A stretch of 64,000 nt of DNA from Photobacterium aquimaris (GCF_002954455.1 NZ_MSCC01000002.1:669358-733357); one strand, 5' to 3'. Counted from the first letter of the stretch, positions 18,441 to 28,897 are shown. Made by a program: numbers and translations. The notes: generated by a model not told the origin, from the letters alone.

Positions 18441-19184
18441 CTATTGGTTATTTGTTGCTGAAATGAATAAGCCAGGATCATCACTAATAATAGTGCTGAC
18501 GCCCCAACGAGTAAATTTCTCTACTTTTTTAGGATCATTCATGGTCCATATTTGGAGCACTTTACCAGCATCAGTGATTTCTTGTGCAAGCTTTTGATTA
18601 AGTAAATGATGATCTAAATGAATACTGTAGAGATCAAGCTTAGCATCTAAGCGGGCAATATCGGGCACCCAGTCTTCAATAATCAGTCCACGGCGAACTT
18701 CTGGCCATTGTTGTAAGCAGTACTTTACTGCGTTGTAAGAGAAGCTAGAAAGAATTAAGCGTTCAGTATCGAAACCATAGTCTTTAATCGCTTCAATCGT
18801 TTTACGCACTTGAAGTTCGACTTCTTCTTCATAATGGACTTTGATTTCAAGATTGAGATTTAATCCGTAATCGTCACAAGCTTGCAGTAACTCAGTTAAT
18901 GTTGGAATTGTTTCGCCTGCAAATTCAGTTGCAAACCAGCTTCCAGCGTCTAATTGCTTTAGTTCATTGAGTGTTTTATGGCGTACACTTCCAGAACCAT
19001 TAGTACAACGACGAACACTTTTATCATGAATAATGACTGGGATTAAATCATCACACAGTTGAGTATCGGTCTCAATCCATGTTGCGCCAGCATCAGCTGC
19101 GGCTTTCATGGATATTAATGTGTTTTCTGGGGCGACTGCACGAGCGCCACGGTGACCTGCAATCATCACTTCTCCAACATACAT
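18441..19184 (-). CDS. Cytoplasmic glycerophosphodiester phosphodiesterase (UgpQ-like)
   Basis: A 247-residue GDPD-family TIM barrel without a signal peptide. Catalytic and metal residues are visible: HRGARAVAPENT (His11 and Glu20), WIETDTQLCDDLIPVIIHDKSVRRCTNG, the EIK motif in NLNLEIKVH, and the late IWTMNDPKKVEKFTRWGVSTIISDDP. It hydrolyses glycerophosphodiesters to glycerol-3-phosphate and an alcohol. It is single and not linked to ugp transport genes here. Confidence 0.88.
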   Translation of the reverse strand: MYVGEVMIAGHRGARAVAPENTLISMKAAADAGATWIETDTQLCDDLIPVIIHDKSVRRCTNGSGSVRHKTLNELKQLDAGSWFATEFAGETIPTLTELLQACDDYGLNLNLEIKVHYEEEVELQVRKTIEAIKDYGFDTERLILSSFSYNAVKYCLQQWPEVRRGLIIEDWVPDIARLDAKLDLYSIHLDHHLLNQKLAQEITDAGKVLQIWTMNDPKKVEKFTRWGVSTIISDDPGLFISATNNQ

Positions 19185-19469
19185 ATTATTATCTCGCTAT
19201 AAGCATTATCGTAGAAATTTTATTGGCTTTACTTTAATTCGCAAGTGATTAAATACGAATAATGATATCTCAATTGTTATGTTTTAGCGTCGTCTAACAA
19301 TAGTTAAGTCTATTTTGTCATCAAGCTAACGATTTTTAAGTAATTGGTTTTGTATCTGGTAAAGGATTGGATTAGTATCTTCGACCGTCGCGTGATTTTG
19401 TTGAGAGCATTAGTTTGATGATCAATCTACAATCCCGCCAGCCTTTAAACCTGAAACAAGGATATTCGA

Positions 19470-20048
19470 ATGAAGCTTTCTACGCTAGACCAACCCCTTT
19501 TCGATCACCTTTACAGCGATATTCGAGAGTTTCGTTCCACCTTTGATTTAGATATTGAAAATCCAGCCAGTCTTGATGCACAAGCAGATGCCTTACATAC
19601 CTCATTAGCAGTTGAAGAAATGACGGAACTGGCTGAAGCTGATTCTTTAGTTGAGCAAGCCGATGCCATTGTTGATTCAGTGTATGTATTAATGGGTCGT
19701 TTGGTTCATTTAGGCGATAAAAAAATTGGTGATAATATTGGTATCAGTTACTTAATTGATATCCTTTTACAAATGTCTGAGCGTCTAGGTTTTAACTTTA
19801 TTGATTGTTGGAATGAAGTTCATTCAAGCAACATGAGCAAAGTATGTCGTAGTCAGCAGCAATACGACGAAACAGAAGCTTTCTATGCTAAGCAAGGTGT
19901 TGTATTAGTGGCAAGCACCAAAGGTGATTATATTATTGCTAAATGTGCACAGGATGTAGATGTCGATGGTAAACTTATTCGAGCAGGAAAAGTGTTGAAA
20001 TCGGTTTATTATCGCCCAGCAGATTTAGTAAAATTAGTTATACGCTAA
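19470..20048 (+). CDS. All-alpha NTP pyrophosphohydrolase (HisE/MazG-like)
   Basis: A 192-residue protein. The N-terminal ~110 residues carry the all-alpha NTP-pyrophosphatase metal motif (EEMTE with Glu49, Glu50 and Glu53, then EQADAIVD with Glu62, Asp65 and Asp69). The C-terminal ~70 residues are a second small domain of unknown role (VASTKGDYIIAKCAQDVDVDGK). It probably hydrolyses a nucleoside triphosphate or phosphoribosyl-ATP-like substrate. It is not linked to his genes, so a house-cleaning role is more likely than histidine synthesis. The start is ATG behind AAGGA. Confidence 0.75.
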   Translation: MKLSTLDQPLFDHLYSDIREFRSTFDLDIENPASLDAQADALHTSLAVEEMTELAEADSLVEQADAIVDSVYVLMGRLVHLGDKKIGDNIGISYLIDILLQMSERLGFNFIDCWNEVHSSNMSKVCRSQQQYDETEAFYAKQGVVLVASTKGDYIIAKCAQDVDVDGKLIRAGKVLKSVYYRPADLVKLVIR

Positions 20049-20071
20049 TTAATGCTTCAAGATTACTTCTG

Positions 20072-20097
20072 ATCCTCGCTATGGCGGGGATTTTTTA
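20072..20097 (+). terminator. Terminator after the NTP pyrophosphohydrolase gene
   Basis: ATCCTCGC and GCGGGGAT arms (two G-U pairs) over loop TATG, followed by TTTTTT. Confidence 0.85.
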
Positions 20098-20166
20098 TTG
20101 GTATTGAGTACAAGGTTGTGGCTTGACACTAGATATTTATATAAAAATTTTATTTAAGTTACTATT

Positions 20167-21501
20167 ATGAATCAAAAAACACGTACTCATTTCGAACCCC
20201 ATGGCTTAGCTCATCAATTGTTCACCATGACGTGGCCGATGTTATTTGGTGTACTGTCGCTAATGAGTTTTCAATTAGTAGACAGTGCCTTTATTGGTCA
20301 GCTAGGTATTCTACCTTTAGCTGCGCAAGGGTTTACTTTACCAATGCAAATGTTAGTTATTGGTTTGCAGGTTGGATTAGGCATTGCGACTACAGCATTA
20401 ATTTCACGAGTGTTAGGCAATAATGATCATCATCGTGCTCGTCAACTCGGTGGTGTGGTGGTGATTATTGGCGATCTCGGCATTATGGCATTGTGTACTG
20501 CAATCTGGTTTGGTCGTCATCAATTACTATGGTTGCTTGGTGCTCCATCTAATGTGTTTGCGGTCATTGATATTTATTGGCCGGTATGGCTAGCAAGTGC
20601 TTGGTGTGGCTCGATGGTGTATTTTGCGTATAGCATTTGTCGTGCCAATGGTAATACTTTGTTACCAGGTATTATGATGGTTATTACCAGTGTGCTTAAC
20701 ATTGGTTTAGATCCATTATTCATGTTTACTTTTAATATGGGTATTAATGGCGCAGCATGGGCAACGATTGCCTCGTTCACTATGGGCATGTTGGTGGTTT
20801 ATCCGCTGTTAATTAAACGCCAATGGTTGAGTTTTGACTGGCGAGGATTAGCGATTTATAAAGCGATTAAAGAATTACTTCATATTATGGCACCGGCGAT
20901 GTTAAGCCAATTATTACCGCCAGTTTCAGCGATTTTAGCGACTAAATTAGTGGCTGGTTTTGGTGCCGCAACAGTTGCAGCTTGGGCATTAGGATCACGA
21001 CTGGAATTCTTTTCGCTGGTGGTGGTACTTGCGCTCACTATGTCAATGCCACCTATGGTTGGGCGTTTGCTGGGACGTAAAGACATCGCCAGTATTGAAG
21101 CGTTAATCATGATAGCAGTGCGATTTGTGCTGCTATGGCAAATTGCGATTGCCGCAGTGCTATTTTTGAGTGCACAACCATTAACACAGCTATTAACCAC
21201 AGACACCTCAGTACAACACATCTTAATGATTCATTTAACCCGTGTGCCTATCAGTTTAGGGGCATTGGGTATTTGTATGTTGATGGTGTCGGTTTGTAAT
21301 GCAATGGGGCTACCAATGCGTGCATTGCTGATTTCTGCATTACGATTATTTGTGTGTTATTTACCAGTGCTATGGCTTGGAGCCCATTTAGCGGGCTTAT
21401 CAGGGCTGTTTACTGGAGCAATGATCGGTAATATAGCGGCTGGATTATGTGCTTGGGTATTCTATCGTCAAGGACTTGCGCATATTCGAAATAAATACTG
21501 A
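20167..21501 (+). CDS. MATE-family efflux transporter
   Basis: A 444-residue inner-membrane protein with 12 predicted helices in two homologous halves. MATE features are TWPMLFGVLSLMSFQLVDSAFIGQLG at the first helices (quoted over 20 positions only as a location: residues ~21-46), the LPLAAQGF segment, and GMGINGAAWATI-like repeats in the middle. It is nearest the DinF/YeeO branch. It exports cationic organic compounds by Na+ or H+ antiport. The substrate is unknown. The gene is single, with a weak RBS. Confidence 0.87.
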   Translation: MNQKTRTHFEPHGLAHQLFTMTWPMLFGVLSLMSFQLVDSAFIGQLGILPLAAQGFTLPMQMLVIGLQVGLGIATTALISRVLGNNDHHRARQLGGVVVIIGDLGIMALCTAIWFGRHQLLWLLGAPSNVFAVIDIYWPVWLASAWCGSMVYFAYSICRANGNTLLPGIMMVITSVLNIGLDPLFMFTFNMGINGAAWATIASFTMGMLVVYPLLIKRQWLSFDWRGLAIYKAIKELLHIMAPAMLSQLLPPVSAILATKLVAGFGAATVAAWALGSRLEFFSLVVVLALTMSMPPMVGRLLGRKDIASIEALIMIAVRFVLLWQIAIAAVLFLSAQPLTQLLTTDTSVQHILMIHLTRVPISLGALGICMLMVSVCNAMGLPMRALLISALRLFVCYLPVLWLGAHLAGLSGLFTGAMIGNIAAGLCAWVFYRQGLAHIRNKY

Positions 21502-21602
21502 GTAACATCAATGGCGTAGTTGTTACGCTAGTGTGTTGTAATAACGCAGTGTAATAATTCATCCATATTAATCAAAAATGTTAACTAAAAAGGATACCAA
21601 CA

Positions 21603-22421
21603 ATGCAAACGTTCGCTATTGATGGTCAGCAGATGACTTATCGTGATCAAGGTACAGGTCCTGTACTGGTCTTTGGTCATAGCTATTTATGGAATAGTGA
21701 AATGTGGGCCCCACAAATCGAGGTATTAAGTCAACATTATCGTTGTATTGTGCCTGATTTTTGGGCTCATGGAGGCTCTGATAGCGCGCCGATAGCAACG
21801 CGTACCTTACGTGACTATGCTGATAATGTATTAGCACTACTTGATCATTTAAAGATTGAAAAATTTGCGATGATTGGATTATCTGTCGGTGGTATGTGGG
21901 GCGCTGAGTTAACGCTCAAAGCACCTACTCGCGTAACAGCTTTAGTATTGATGGATACATTCTTAGGCTATGAACCGGAGGTGCTACATGCGAAATATTT
22001 TGCGATGCTAGATACGTTACGCGATCAGCAACAAGTTCCTGCAGCATTGATTGATATGATTGCGCCATTATTTTTCCGTCGTGACGGTCACCTTTATAAT
22101 CCACAATTAGTGAGTGATTTCCGCGATCATTTATCAAACTTGCAAGGGGATCGTGCTATCGCCGTATCTGACATGGGACGCATGGTGTTTGGTCGTCGTG
22201 ATACCTTTGATGATATCGAACAACTAACGGTACCAACATTAATTATGTCAGGTATTGAAGATAACCCGCGTCCACCGCTGGAAGCGCAATTAATGCATGA
22301 TGCGATTGATGGCAGTGAATACGTGCTTATTCCAGATGCTGGACACATCAGTAATTTAGAACAACCACAATTTGTAACCGAACAATTACAGCGTTTTTTA
22401 AGTAACGTATTAGCCGCTTAA
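21603..22421 (+). CDS. Alpha/beta-fold hydrolase
   Basis: A 272-residue cytosolic hydrolase. The oxyanion region is FGHSYLWNSEMW, the nucleophile elbow is GLSVGGMW (Ser near residue 99), the acid is expected around GIEDNPRPP, and the His is in PDAGHISNLEQP. It follows the pattern of ester or C-C bond hydrolases (MhpC/BioH-like). The substrate is not determinable. AAAAAGGA precedes the ATG and a strong terminator follows. Confidence 0.85.
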   Translation: MQTFAIDGQQMTYRDQGTGPVLVFGHSYLWNSEMWAPQIEVLSQHYRCIVPDFWAHGGSDSAPIATRTLRDYADNVLALLDHLKIEKFAMIGLSVGGMWGAELTLKAPTRVTALVLMDTFLGYEPEVLHAKYFAMLDTLRDQQQVPAALIDMIAPLFFRRDGHLYNPQLVSDFRDHLSNLQGDRAIAVSDMGRMVFGRRDTFDDIEQLTVPTLIMSGIEDNPRPPLEAQLMHDAIDGSEYVLIPDAGHISNLEQPQFVTEQLQRFLSNVLAA

Positions 22422-22436
22422 AATACGTTAATTGAC

Positions 22437-22471
22437 ACCAGTGAGGCACTAATACCTCGCTGGTTTTTTTT
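22437..22471 (+). terminator. Terminator after alpha/beta hydrolase
   Basis: ACCAGTGAGG pairs with CCTCGCTGGT over an eight-base loop, followed by eight Ts. Confidence 0.9.
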
Positions 22472-22480
22472 ATATATATT

Positions 22481-23281
22481 CTAGTTGGCTAATGATGTTT
22501 GACTATGCTGTTGAATAAAGTCAATAGAATAACGGTTAAATGCTTCTGGCTGCTCAATATTACACACATGACCACAATTAGCGAGTTGGGTTAAAACACT
22601 ATTTTGATGACGTTTAATCATCTCTTTTACTGATTTAAGAAACATATAATCATGTTCACCCATTAGATAGAGGGTGGGAATCATGAGTTCTTTTTCTTTA
22701 AAGTATTTCATGATTGGGTTAACGTCAGTAGCAAGTTTAAACCAGCGCTTAAATTCTTTTTGACATAACTTCTTAGCTTCACGAATAAATAAATGCCTTG
22801 ATTGGCGCTGATTTTTTTGTGGCATAACTACATAAGCAAACAAACGGTATAACCACATATAAGGCAGAATATGTTTACTGATATTTCCCAGTTTTATCAA
22901 TAATTGAGAACGGGTATTTAGCCGTGTAACAGCGCCACCAAGGGTCATTGTTTGTACTCGCTCAGGAGTAAGTTCAGCTAAATGACGAATAATAATAGTA
23001 CCTAATGAAATACCAACAAAATGGGCAGATTGAATTTTGAGATGATTAAGTACATCAATAATATCTTTAGTCACCATTTTAAAGGTGTAATTATTATTTA
23101 TCATGTCTTGAAACATAGTATTAGATTTACCATGGCCACGTAAATCGAGTAACAATAAATTAAAATGCTGTTTATAGGCTTTTATTTGTTTAAACCATAT
23201 TGCAGAGCTTCCGCCAGCACCATGTACAAAAACAACCCATTCTTTGCTTTTTTTATGCGAATATGTTTTGTAAAACAGCAT
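22481..23281 (-). CDS. Alpha/beta-fold hydrolase
   Basis: A 266-residue hydrolase unrelated in detail to the plus-strand neighbour. It has VVFVHGAGGSSAIW (oxyanion), LLDLRGHGKS, the nucleophile elbow VGISLGT, a helical cap rich in Lys/Arg, the acid in LMGEHDYMF, and the His in ANCGHVCNIEQPEAF. I placed the start at ATG 23281, preceded by AAGGAAAG; the frame stays open to 23335. The product is cytosolic and the substrate is unknown. It may be cotranscribed with the nucleotidyltransferase-like gene upstream (113-base gap). Confidence 0.8.
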   Translation of the reverse strand: MLFYKTYSHKKSKEWVVFVHGAGGSSAIWFKQIKAYKQHFNLLLLDLRGHGKSNTMFQDMINNNYTFKMVTKDIIDVLNHLKIQSAHFVGISLGTIIIRHLAELTPERVQTMTLGGAVTRLNTRSQLLIKLGNISKHILPYMWLYRLFAYVVMPQKNQRQSRHLFIREAKKLCQKEFKRWFKLATDVNPIMKYFKEKELMIPTLYLMGEHDYMFLKSVKEMIKRHQNSVLTQLANCGHVCNIEQPEAFNRYSIDFIQQHSQTSLAN

Positions 23282-23394
23282 GTTATTCAATTTGCTTTCC
23301 TTGCTATAGAATGACTTCGTATAATAGCATGACAATGAATATTAGCGTTTGTGTTATTGTTATAAGGTGTGATGATATGAGACGTTTATCGTAT

Positions 23395-24489
23395 TTAGTA
23401 AATTACTTCTTCATCATCGTGTGGAATACTATTAATAATTAATCGTTTAATAATATGAGGAACAATACAATATATTGGCATTTGCTTTAAACGGCCTCGA
23501 AAACGCAGTGATTTTACTGCATCTCGATATTCAGCATTGCGGTGTAAAGGAAACCGATAAACAAATGCATCAATAAAGCGCTGCTTATAAATCCAATAAG
23601 AGATACGATGTGATTTTTGTTGTTTAAAATAAGTTAATGCTTGTTCAGGAACCGATAAATTGAATAAATCGCGACATAAACTTACCGCTAGATAAAGGCT
23701 ATTATCATTACCAACTTGCTGTTGAAGTTGAATTAAATTATGCCAAAAAGTAGGCTGCTGACTAAAGTAAATAAATTGCAAATATAAGCTGTAAATATCA
23801 CGCAACCCATACTGATAATCTATTTGGTTAAATAACATAATAGCTTGGTGAAGCACCATTGCATCGGGTGATAATAATGTCGCCGGCTCGCAGGCGACAG
23901 GCGATAAATGATGGTGTAGTAGAGGGCCTGAGTTAAGTTTATTACTCAAGGTCTTGGGTAATAACTGAAAGTGAATAGCCAATTCAGTTCGGCGCTGTTT
24001 GTGGATCAGTGGGGTGGTTTGTTGCGCCCAGCGGCGATAAAACGTTTCTTCATAGTCAGCAATATTTTTATAGCGCCAGCCATTATTTAATAGGGCCTTT
24101 TCAACGTTGACCACATGCTGTGGTGGAACATAAATATCAATATTACGTTTTACTCGACCTGCAAACATATCATTATCAAGCCACTGTAAAGCGCTGCCTC
24201 GTAAATAACGCCAACTGCCAATGATACCTTGTAACTGTTCGGTAAGATGCTGATGTTCTAGTAATAGTTGCTGCTGTTGTTTTTGATAGCTATGAAAGCC
24301 TGACATTAATTGCTGTTGAGTGTGCAGCGGCAAATCTTGTTCGATTTGTGCTTGATAACAACGTGCTCTTAATTGGCCTAATAATGATAGGTGCCGAGCT
24401 TCGGTGATAACTTGATAGCTGTGTTTGTCATCAACCTTGAGTAATATTTTTGGATTATTGAGAACATCGATGAGCAATAATTTTGACAT
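23395..24489 (-). CDS. Nucleotidyltransferase-family protein (NTP_transf_5-like)
   Basis: A 364-residue protein matching the uncharacterised nucleotidyltransferase family found in polysaccharide and lasso-peptide loci. The N-terminal helical half is Gln-rich (residues ~55-85). The catalytic-like region is WRYLRGSALQWL followed by KRNIDIYVPPQHV, where a canonical R-[SD]-DxD motif is weakened, and then ELAIHFQLLP. The C-terminal half is helical. The reduced metal-binding motif makes activity uncertain. No polysaccharide genes are adjacent. Confidence 0.65.
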   Translation of the reverse strand: MSKLLLIDVLNNPKILLKVDDKHSYQVITEARHLSLLGQLRARCYQAQIEQDLPLHTQQQLMSGFHSYQKQQQQLLLEHQHLTEQLQGIIGSWRYLRGSALQWLDNDMFAGRVKRNIDIYVPPQHVVNVEKALLNNGWRYKNIADYEETFYRRWAQQTTPLIHKQRRTELAIHFQLLPKTLSNKLNSGPLLHHHLSPVACEPATLLSPDAMVLHQAIMLFNQIDYQYGLRDIYSLYLQFIYFSQQPTFWHNLIQLQQQVGNDNSLYLAVSLCRDLFNLSVPEQALTYFKQQKSHRISYWIYKQRFIDAFVYRFPLHRNAEYRDAVKSLRFRGRLKQMPIYCIVPHIIKRLIINSIPHDDEEVIY

Positions 24490-24556
24490 GACATCCTGCC
24501 CCTTATCCCTGTGTTGTATTATTAAATCACGTCGTAAAGTGTTCAGATTTGCATTA

Positions 24557-25408
24557 TCACAGTGGGAGTGGATAAGTGAAAAATACTAAATGTAGTAAAT
24601 TAAATACAAAATGAACCACGATCGCGATCGTTATCTTCCTAGTCCAATAATAGCTTAGTCCATAAAGTATGCCAACCAATGTTGCAATTATGATAAACAG
24701 TGGTCCACCGCCAAAGTGCGCTAAACCAAATAAACCACTGGCAATGATAATGGCAGCAGGAGGCGCTAATTTTTTAAATAAAAAGCCTTGAATATAACCT
24801 CGAAATAGCACTTCTTCGGCAACACAAGTAAAAATAAGATTATTCATCGCAAAGATCCACCACCATGATGGCAGTGTTAATTCGGGGCGCACTAGCTGTA
24901 ATGCCCACGCGAATAACAGCAATGTGAACAATCCACCACCAATAATACTTATTTGAGAACGTGAGAGTGAAAAAGATCGCCAGTTGTATTGGTTATTGCT
25001 TACTATATTTGGCACTAATAGTAGTAGTGCAAAAATAAGCATTGGTTTATCAAGGTTGAAATAAAGCGTAAACGGACGGCTGAGTGGGCCACTATTGACT
25101 TGGTCTAGCACCAATAAGTTATTGATGCCAGGATAGAGGTGCAGCACTAAGCCAATGATCCACAATATAACGGCACTATGGCCAACATAAATAAGCACTT
25201 TGTTATGTTGCTGCGCAGTAAAATAAGCAATGGCAAGGCCACTGATGATAATAGTGGCACCGATGGGCGTTAGAACATTAAATGTCATTGCTGCTACTAA
25301 TGTGAGTATTAATGGCAGTTGCCAATAGGATTTTTTGGCTAAGACACAACCAATACTGATGGCAAGTAATAACCATACTAACATGGAGGGAAAAAGGAGA
25401 TAATTCAT
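24557..25408 (-). CDS. CPBP-family intramembrane metalloprotease
   Basis: A 283-residue membrane protein with about eight helices. The CPBP (Abi, type II CAAX prenyl protease-like) motifs are AEEVLFRGYIQG (EExxxR), GLFGLAHFGGG (FxxxH), and VHFVFNLLH (HxxxN/B). These residues bind the catalytic metal inside the membrane. Bacterial members have roles in protein processing or bacteriocin immunity, but the target is unknown. A 67-base gap separates it from the nucleotidyltransferase-like gene on the same strand. Confidence 0.85.
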   Translation of the reverse strand: MNYLLFPSMLVWLLLAISIGCVLAKKSYWQLPLILTLVAAMTFNVLTPIGATIIISGLAIAYFTAQQHNKVLIYVGHSAVILWIIGLVLHLYPGINNLLVLDQVNSGPLSRPFTLYFNLDKPMLIFALLLLVPNIVSNNQYNWRSFSLSRSQISIIGGGLFTLLLFAWALQLVRPELTLPSWWWIFAMNNLIFTCVAEEVLFRGYIQGFLFKKLAPPAAIIIASGLFGLAHFGGGPLFIIIATLVGILYGLSYYWTRKITIAIVVHFVFNLLHLVFFTYPLPL

Positions 25409-25548
25409 ATAAGGATAAATAGAAAATGATAATGGTTACTATTTATATCATATTAGCGATAATTGAAATGTCTTTTTCTATCGGATACTTAATAAGTACC
25501 GGCGAGAGTGATTACCGCAGCACGATACTATCAACATGGAATGAGTAA

Positions 25549-27039
25549 ATGACGGATACATTACAGCCGACAACACGCGCACTAATGGTACAAGGTACAA
25601 CTTCTGATGCTGGTAAAAGTGTGCTGGTGGCGGGATTATGTCGTGTATTGGCACGCCGCGGAATTAACGTTGCTCCGTTTAAATCACAAAATATGGCCTT
25701 AAACAGTGCCGTAACCCAAGACGGTGGTGAGATAGGGCGAGCACAGGCTGTTCAAGCACAAGCATGTGGTATTGAACCGAGTGTGCATATGAATCCAGTG
25801 TTACTCAAGCCTAACACTGATGTTGGCGCACAAGTTATCGTGCAGGGTAAAGCTTTAGCTGATATGAATGCTGTTGGTTACCACAACTATAAGAAAGTGG
25901 TGATGGCACCGATTATGGAATCTTTCACGCTGCTGCAACAACAGTATCAGACTATTATTATTGAAGGGGCGGGTAGCCCAGCTGAAATTAATCTACGTGA
26001 CAATGATGTTGCGAATATGGGCTTTGCTGAAAAAGCCGATGTGCCCGTGATAATTATTGCAGATATTGATCGTGGCGGTGTATTTGCGCATATCTATGGC
26101 ACGTTGGCATTGTTGTCTAAATCAGAACAAGCACGTGTTAAAGGCTTTGTTATTAATCGTTTTCGTGGTGACATCAAGTTGCTTGAATCTGGTTTAGAAT
26201 GGCTAGAGCAAAAAACAGGTAAGCCTGTATTAGATGTCTTACCGTATTTACATGGTCTAATGCTTGAGGCTGAAGATGCGATCAATTGTCAGCAAGTTGA
26301 AGCCGCAGATCATCAGTTAAAAGTGGTTGTGCCTGTTCTAACTCGAGTGAGTAACCATACTGATTTTGATCCACTGCGCATGCATCCTCAAGTTAATTTA
26401 CAGTTCGTCGGTAAAGAACAGCCATTTCCTGCCGCAGATTTAATCATTATTCCGGGCACTAAAAGTGTTCGTAGCGATTTAGTCTTTTTACGCCAACAAG
26501 GGTGGGATAAGCAGATTCAGCGTCACTTACGTTTAGGTGGCAAAGTAATAGGAATTTGTGGTGGTTATCAGATGTTAGGTGAAACCATTGCCGATCCGTA
26601 TGCAATTGAAGGTGAAGCAGGAGTAAGCCGTGGTTTAGGCTATTTATCTATTGCGACAACCATTGAGAAAAACAAATGCCTACAACAAACAAAAGGCACG
26701 TTAACACTGCCAAATCAAACACCTGTTACGGTAAAAGGTTATGAAATTCATGCCGGTGTAACTCAAGGTGTCAGTGCCAATGCACCATTACAATTAACCG
26801 ATGGCCCTGATGGTCAGCTAGGTTGTGATAATCAGGTGTTTGGCACTTACTTACATGGTATTTTTGAACAGCAAGCTGGATGTGATGCGATTTTACGATG
26901 GGCAGGTTTAGAAGCCACGCAAACCCCTGATTTTGAACAAATTCGTGAGCAAGGCATTGATCGTATTGCTGATACCATCGAGGAGCACATGGATCTTAGT
27001 GCGTTATGGCCGCAATGGGCTGATCAGTTTACGCGTTAA
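25549..27039 (+). CDS. cobQ: Cobyric acid synthase CobQ
   Basis: A 496-residue glutamine-dependent amidotransferase of adenosylcobalamin synthesis that amidates adenosylcobyrinic a,c-diamide to adenosylcobyric acid. The N-terminal ATP-binding domain has [17 protein letters not shown] and [10 protein letters not shown]. The middle has [18 protein letters not shown] and [10 protein letters not shown]. The C-terminal class I glutaminase domain has Cys337 in GICGGYQM and His436 in YLHGIFEQ. No other cob gene is adjacent, and I found no cobalamin riboswitch in the 140-base upstream gap. It may serve salvage of cobinamide precursors. Confidence 0.93.
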   Translation: MTDTLQPTTRALMVQGTTSDAGKSVLVAGLCRVLARRGINVAPFKSQNMALNSAVTQDGGEIGRAQAVQAQACGIEPSVHMNPVLLKPNTDVGAQVIVQGKALADMNAVGYHNYKKVVMAPIMESFTLLQQQYQTIIIEGAGSPAEINLRDNDVANMGFAEKADVPVIIIADIDRGGVFAHIYGTLALLSKSEQARVKGFVINRFRGDIKLLESGLEWLEQKTGKPVLDVLPYLHGLMLEAEDAINCQQVEAADHQLKVVVPVLTRVSNHTDFDPLRMHPQVNLQFVGKEQPFPAADLIIIPGTKSVRSDLVFLRQQGWDKQIQRHLRLGGKVIGICGGYQMLGETIADPYAIEGEAGVSRGLGYLSIATTIEKNKCLQQTKGTLTLPNQTPVTVKGYEIHAGVTQGVSANAPLQLTDGPDGQLGCDNQVFGTYLHGIFEQQAGCDAILRWAGLEATQTPDFEQIREQGIDRIADTIEEHMDLSALWPQWADQFTR

Positions 27040-27195
27040 TTTTATCTTACTAAACAGTAGGTTTTAGCATTTGCTTTATTTAGAATGCAGGGCGGTTTTT
27101 TAAGCTGCATTCTAATGTTTTAAAAGATAGCTACGTCTCATTTTTGTTATTATTCCAACGGTAAATTTTCTCTATATTATGGCTATCATCATTTC

Positions 27196-27882
27196 ATGAA
27201 ATCGTATACTCATCGCCTCGATCGTTTTATTAGTCAAAATAGTCCTCATTCTATTTCAGATACGCGCCTTTTAGTGGCTCAAAAAAGAATCATTGTCGAT
27301 GGATTGGTAGCGCACTCTACTCATCAAAAAGTTACCCAATTTACAGAAGTCGAATTGGATGGACGATGTCTGCAGAATAATAAACCGATTTATATCATGT
27401 TGCATAAACCGCAAGGTATTGTAAGCGCAACCAAAGACTTAAAACATAAAACGGTATTAGATCTTATTGATCATCCGCAAAAAGAGCAGTTACACATTGT
27501 GGGTCGTTTAGATTTTAATACCACAGGGTTAGTGTTATTAACCAATGATGGTGCATGGTCGCGTCAAATAAGTTTGCCACAAACAAAGCTCGCTAAAGTG
27601 TATGAGGTTACGCTATCTAAACCATTAACCGAGGAATACATTCAAGTATTTAAAAAGGGGATTTACTTTGGCTATGAGGATATCACTACCAAACCTGCAG
27701 ATTTAGAAATACTCTCTGACTATAAAGCGCGGTTGTCATTAGTTGAAGGTAAGTATCATCAAGTAAAACGGATGTTTGGTTTCTTTCAAAATGAAGTATT
27801 AGCGTTACATCGTGTATCTGTAGGGAATATTTCGGTTGATGGGCTTGAAAGTGGTCAATATAAAGAGTTTTCAATTATTTAA
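27196..27882 (+). CDS. RsuA/RluB/E/F-family pseudouridine synthase
   Basis: A 228-residue RNA modification enzyme. An N-terminal S4-like RNA-binding region (RLDRFISQ...RLLVAQKRIIVDG) precedes the catalytic domain with YIMLHKPQGIVSAT, the catalytic Asp in GRLDFNTTGLVLLTNDG, and YHQVKRMFGFFQNEV. The small size and GRLDFNTTG form point to the RsuA or RluE/F branch; I cannot choose the target (16S U516 or a 23S site). It starts at ATG. Confidence 0.85.
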   Translation: MKSYTHRLDRFISQNSPHSISDTRLLVAQKRIIVDGLVAHSTHQKVTQFTEVELDGRCLQNNKPIYIMLHKPQGIVSATKDLKHKTVLDLIDHPQKEQLHIVGRLDFNTTGLVLLTNDGAWSRQISLPQTKLAKVYEVTLSKPLTEEYIQVFKKGIYFGYEDITTKPADLEILSDYKARLSLVEGKYHQVKRMFGFFQNEVLALHRVSVGNISVDGLESGQYKEFSII

Positions 27883-27885
27883 TAA

Positions 27886-28017
27886 GAAGGTGTTAGTGAT
27901 GTATTTGTTAAATATGAGTTTATTGATGTGAATAAGCCATTATTATTTACCTTTTCACCTGCGGGAACCAATATTTTGAAGCAAGATCTGCATGATGATT
28001 TTGCACCTTGTTCCTAA
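27886..28017 (+). pseudogene. Possible gene remnant
   Basis: A 43-codon open stretch without a good start reads DVFVKYEFIDVNKPLLFTFS then PAGTN and ends at TAA 28015-28017. It looks like the N-terminal part of a longer protein, but I do not recognise the family. It immediately follows the pseudouridine synthase stop. It could equally be chance coding-like sequence. Confidence 0.3.
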
Positions 28018-28146
28018 CGATCTATCAGTGAATATAACTAAGACAACTATTTTAAACTAGTTTCTGTTATAGCATCGACTTTTATCGCCATATCACTCAG
28101 TAAGAGATATTTATTACTGAATGATGTGGCGTTGTTATATCAGTAA

Positions 28147-28752
28147 CTATTTGGTGTTAATGATTGCTTGGGTCGTGGTCGCGATTGTTTTGATATATAG
28201 CATCCATAAGAAAGAGATATTGTGCTGAATACGTGTTGCTATATTTTTTGAATCATTAATAGCATATCTGTGTATACACGGCGGAGTATTGCGATATAAA
28301 TAATTAATATTATCAGTGATCAATAAGTGCCTGAACTGATGTTTGAGTGCATCGATATCTACCATTTCGGTAAATAGATAATCGTAAATATGATGAATAT
28401 TAATTGGGTTAAAAGACAGTTTTTGATCTGTGATAGTAATAAAACCACTAGTCATAACCGTCACTTCTTCTGACCAACGACTAGTATCATATTGACGGGC
28501 AAGATAATGCGCAAAAGCTAAATTGCCATAATGACTATTGAGATTAGATAGAGTTTGGTGATCACTATTAGCCGCTTCAACCCAGCCACTAATCGATGGA
28601 GCTAATAAGGCATTAAAATAGTCAAAAAATTGCGAATATGATCCTTTTATCGCGATCAAATCAAGTTGGTGTTGGCTAAGTTCGGTGTCTACTTGAGTAA
28701 GCAGTAAAGGCACTGTTAGTGTTGCTGGTTGCGCTATAGTTATATTGTTCAT
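28147..28752 (-). CDS. Hypothetical protein
   Basis: A 201-residue soluble protein I do not recognise. It is rich in Ile, Asn, His and Thr, has no signal peptide, and has one moderately hydrophobic stretch near the C-terminus (ISFLWMLYIKTIA). It has no catalytic motif. The long frame and its place between other genes make it probably real. It lies next to the RAYT element and may be lineage-specific. Confidence 0.5.
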   Translation of the reverse strand: MNNITIAQPATLTVPLLLTQVDTELSQHQLDLIAIKGSYSQFFDYFNALLAPSISGWVEAANSDHQTLSNLNSHYGNLAFAHYLARQYDTSRWSEEVTVMTSGFITITDQKLSFNPINIHHIYDYLFTEMVDIDALKHQFRHLLITDNINYLYRNTPPCIHRYAINDSKNIATRIQHNISFLWMLYIKTIATTTQAIINTK

Positions 28753-28897
28753 ATATATCTTCGTTAGCTATACAATCGTCTGATTATTCAAATAATTTTA
28801 TTGGGTGGGATTAGACAATGATTAGCCGTAACGTTTTGTAGCCTAGCTCTCATTTTTTAAAATAATAAGTCTGTGAATAAAGAATAATAAAGAATAC

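Noticed and set aside
25409..25548. Cobalamin riboswitch upstream of cobQ
   Set aside because: The gap is only 140 bases and lacks the B12-box and other aptamer elements.
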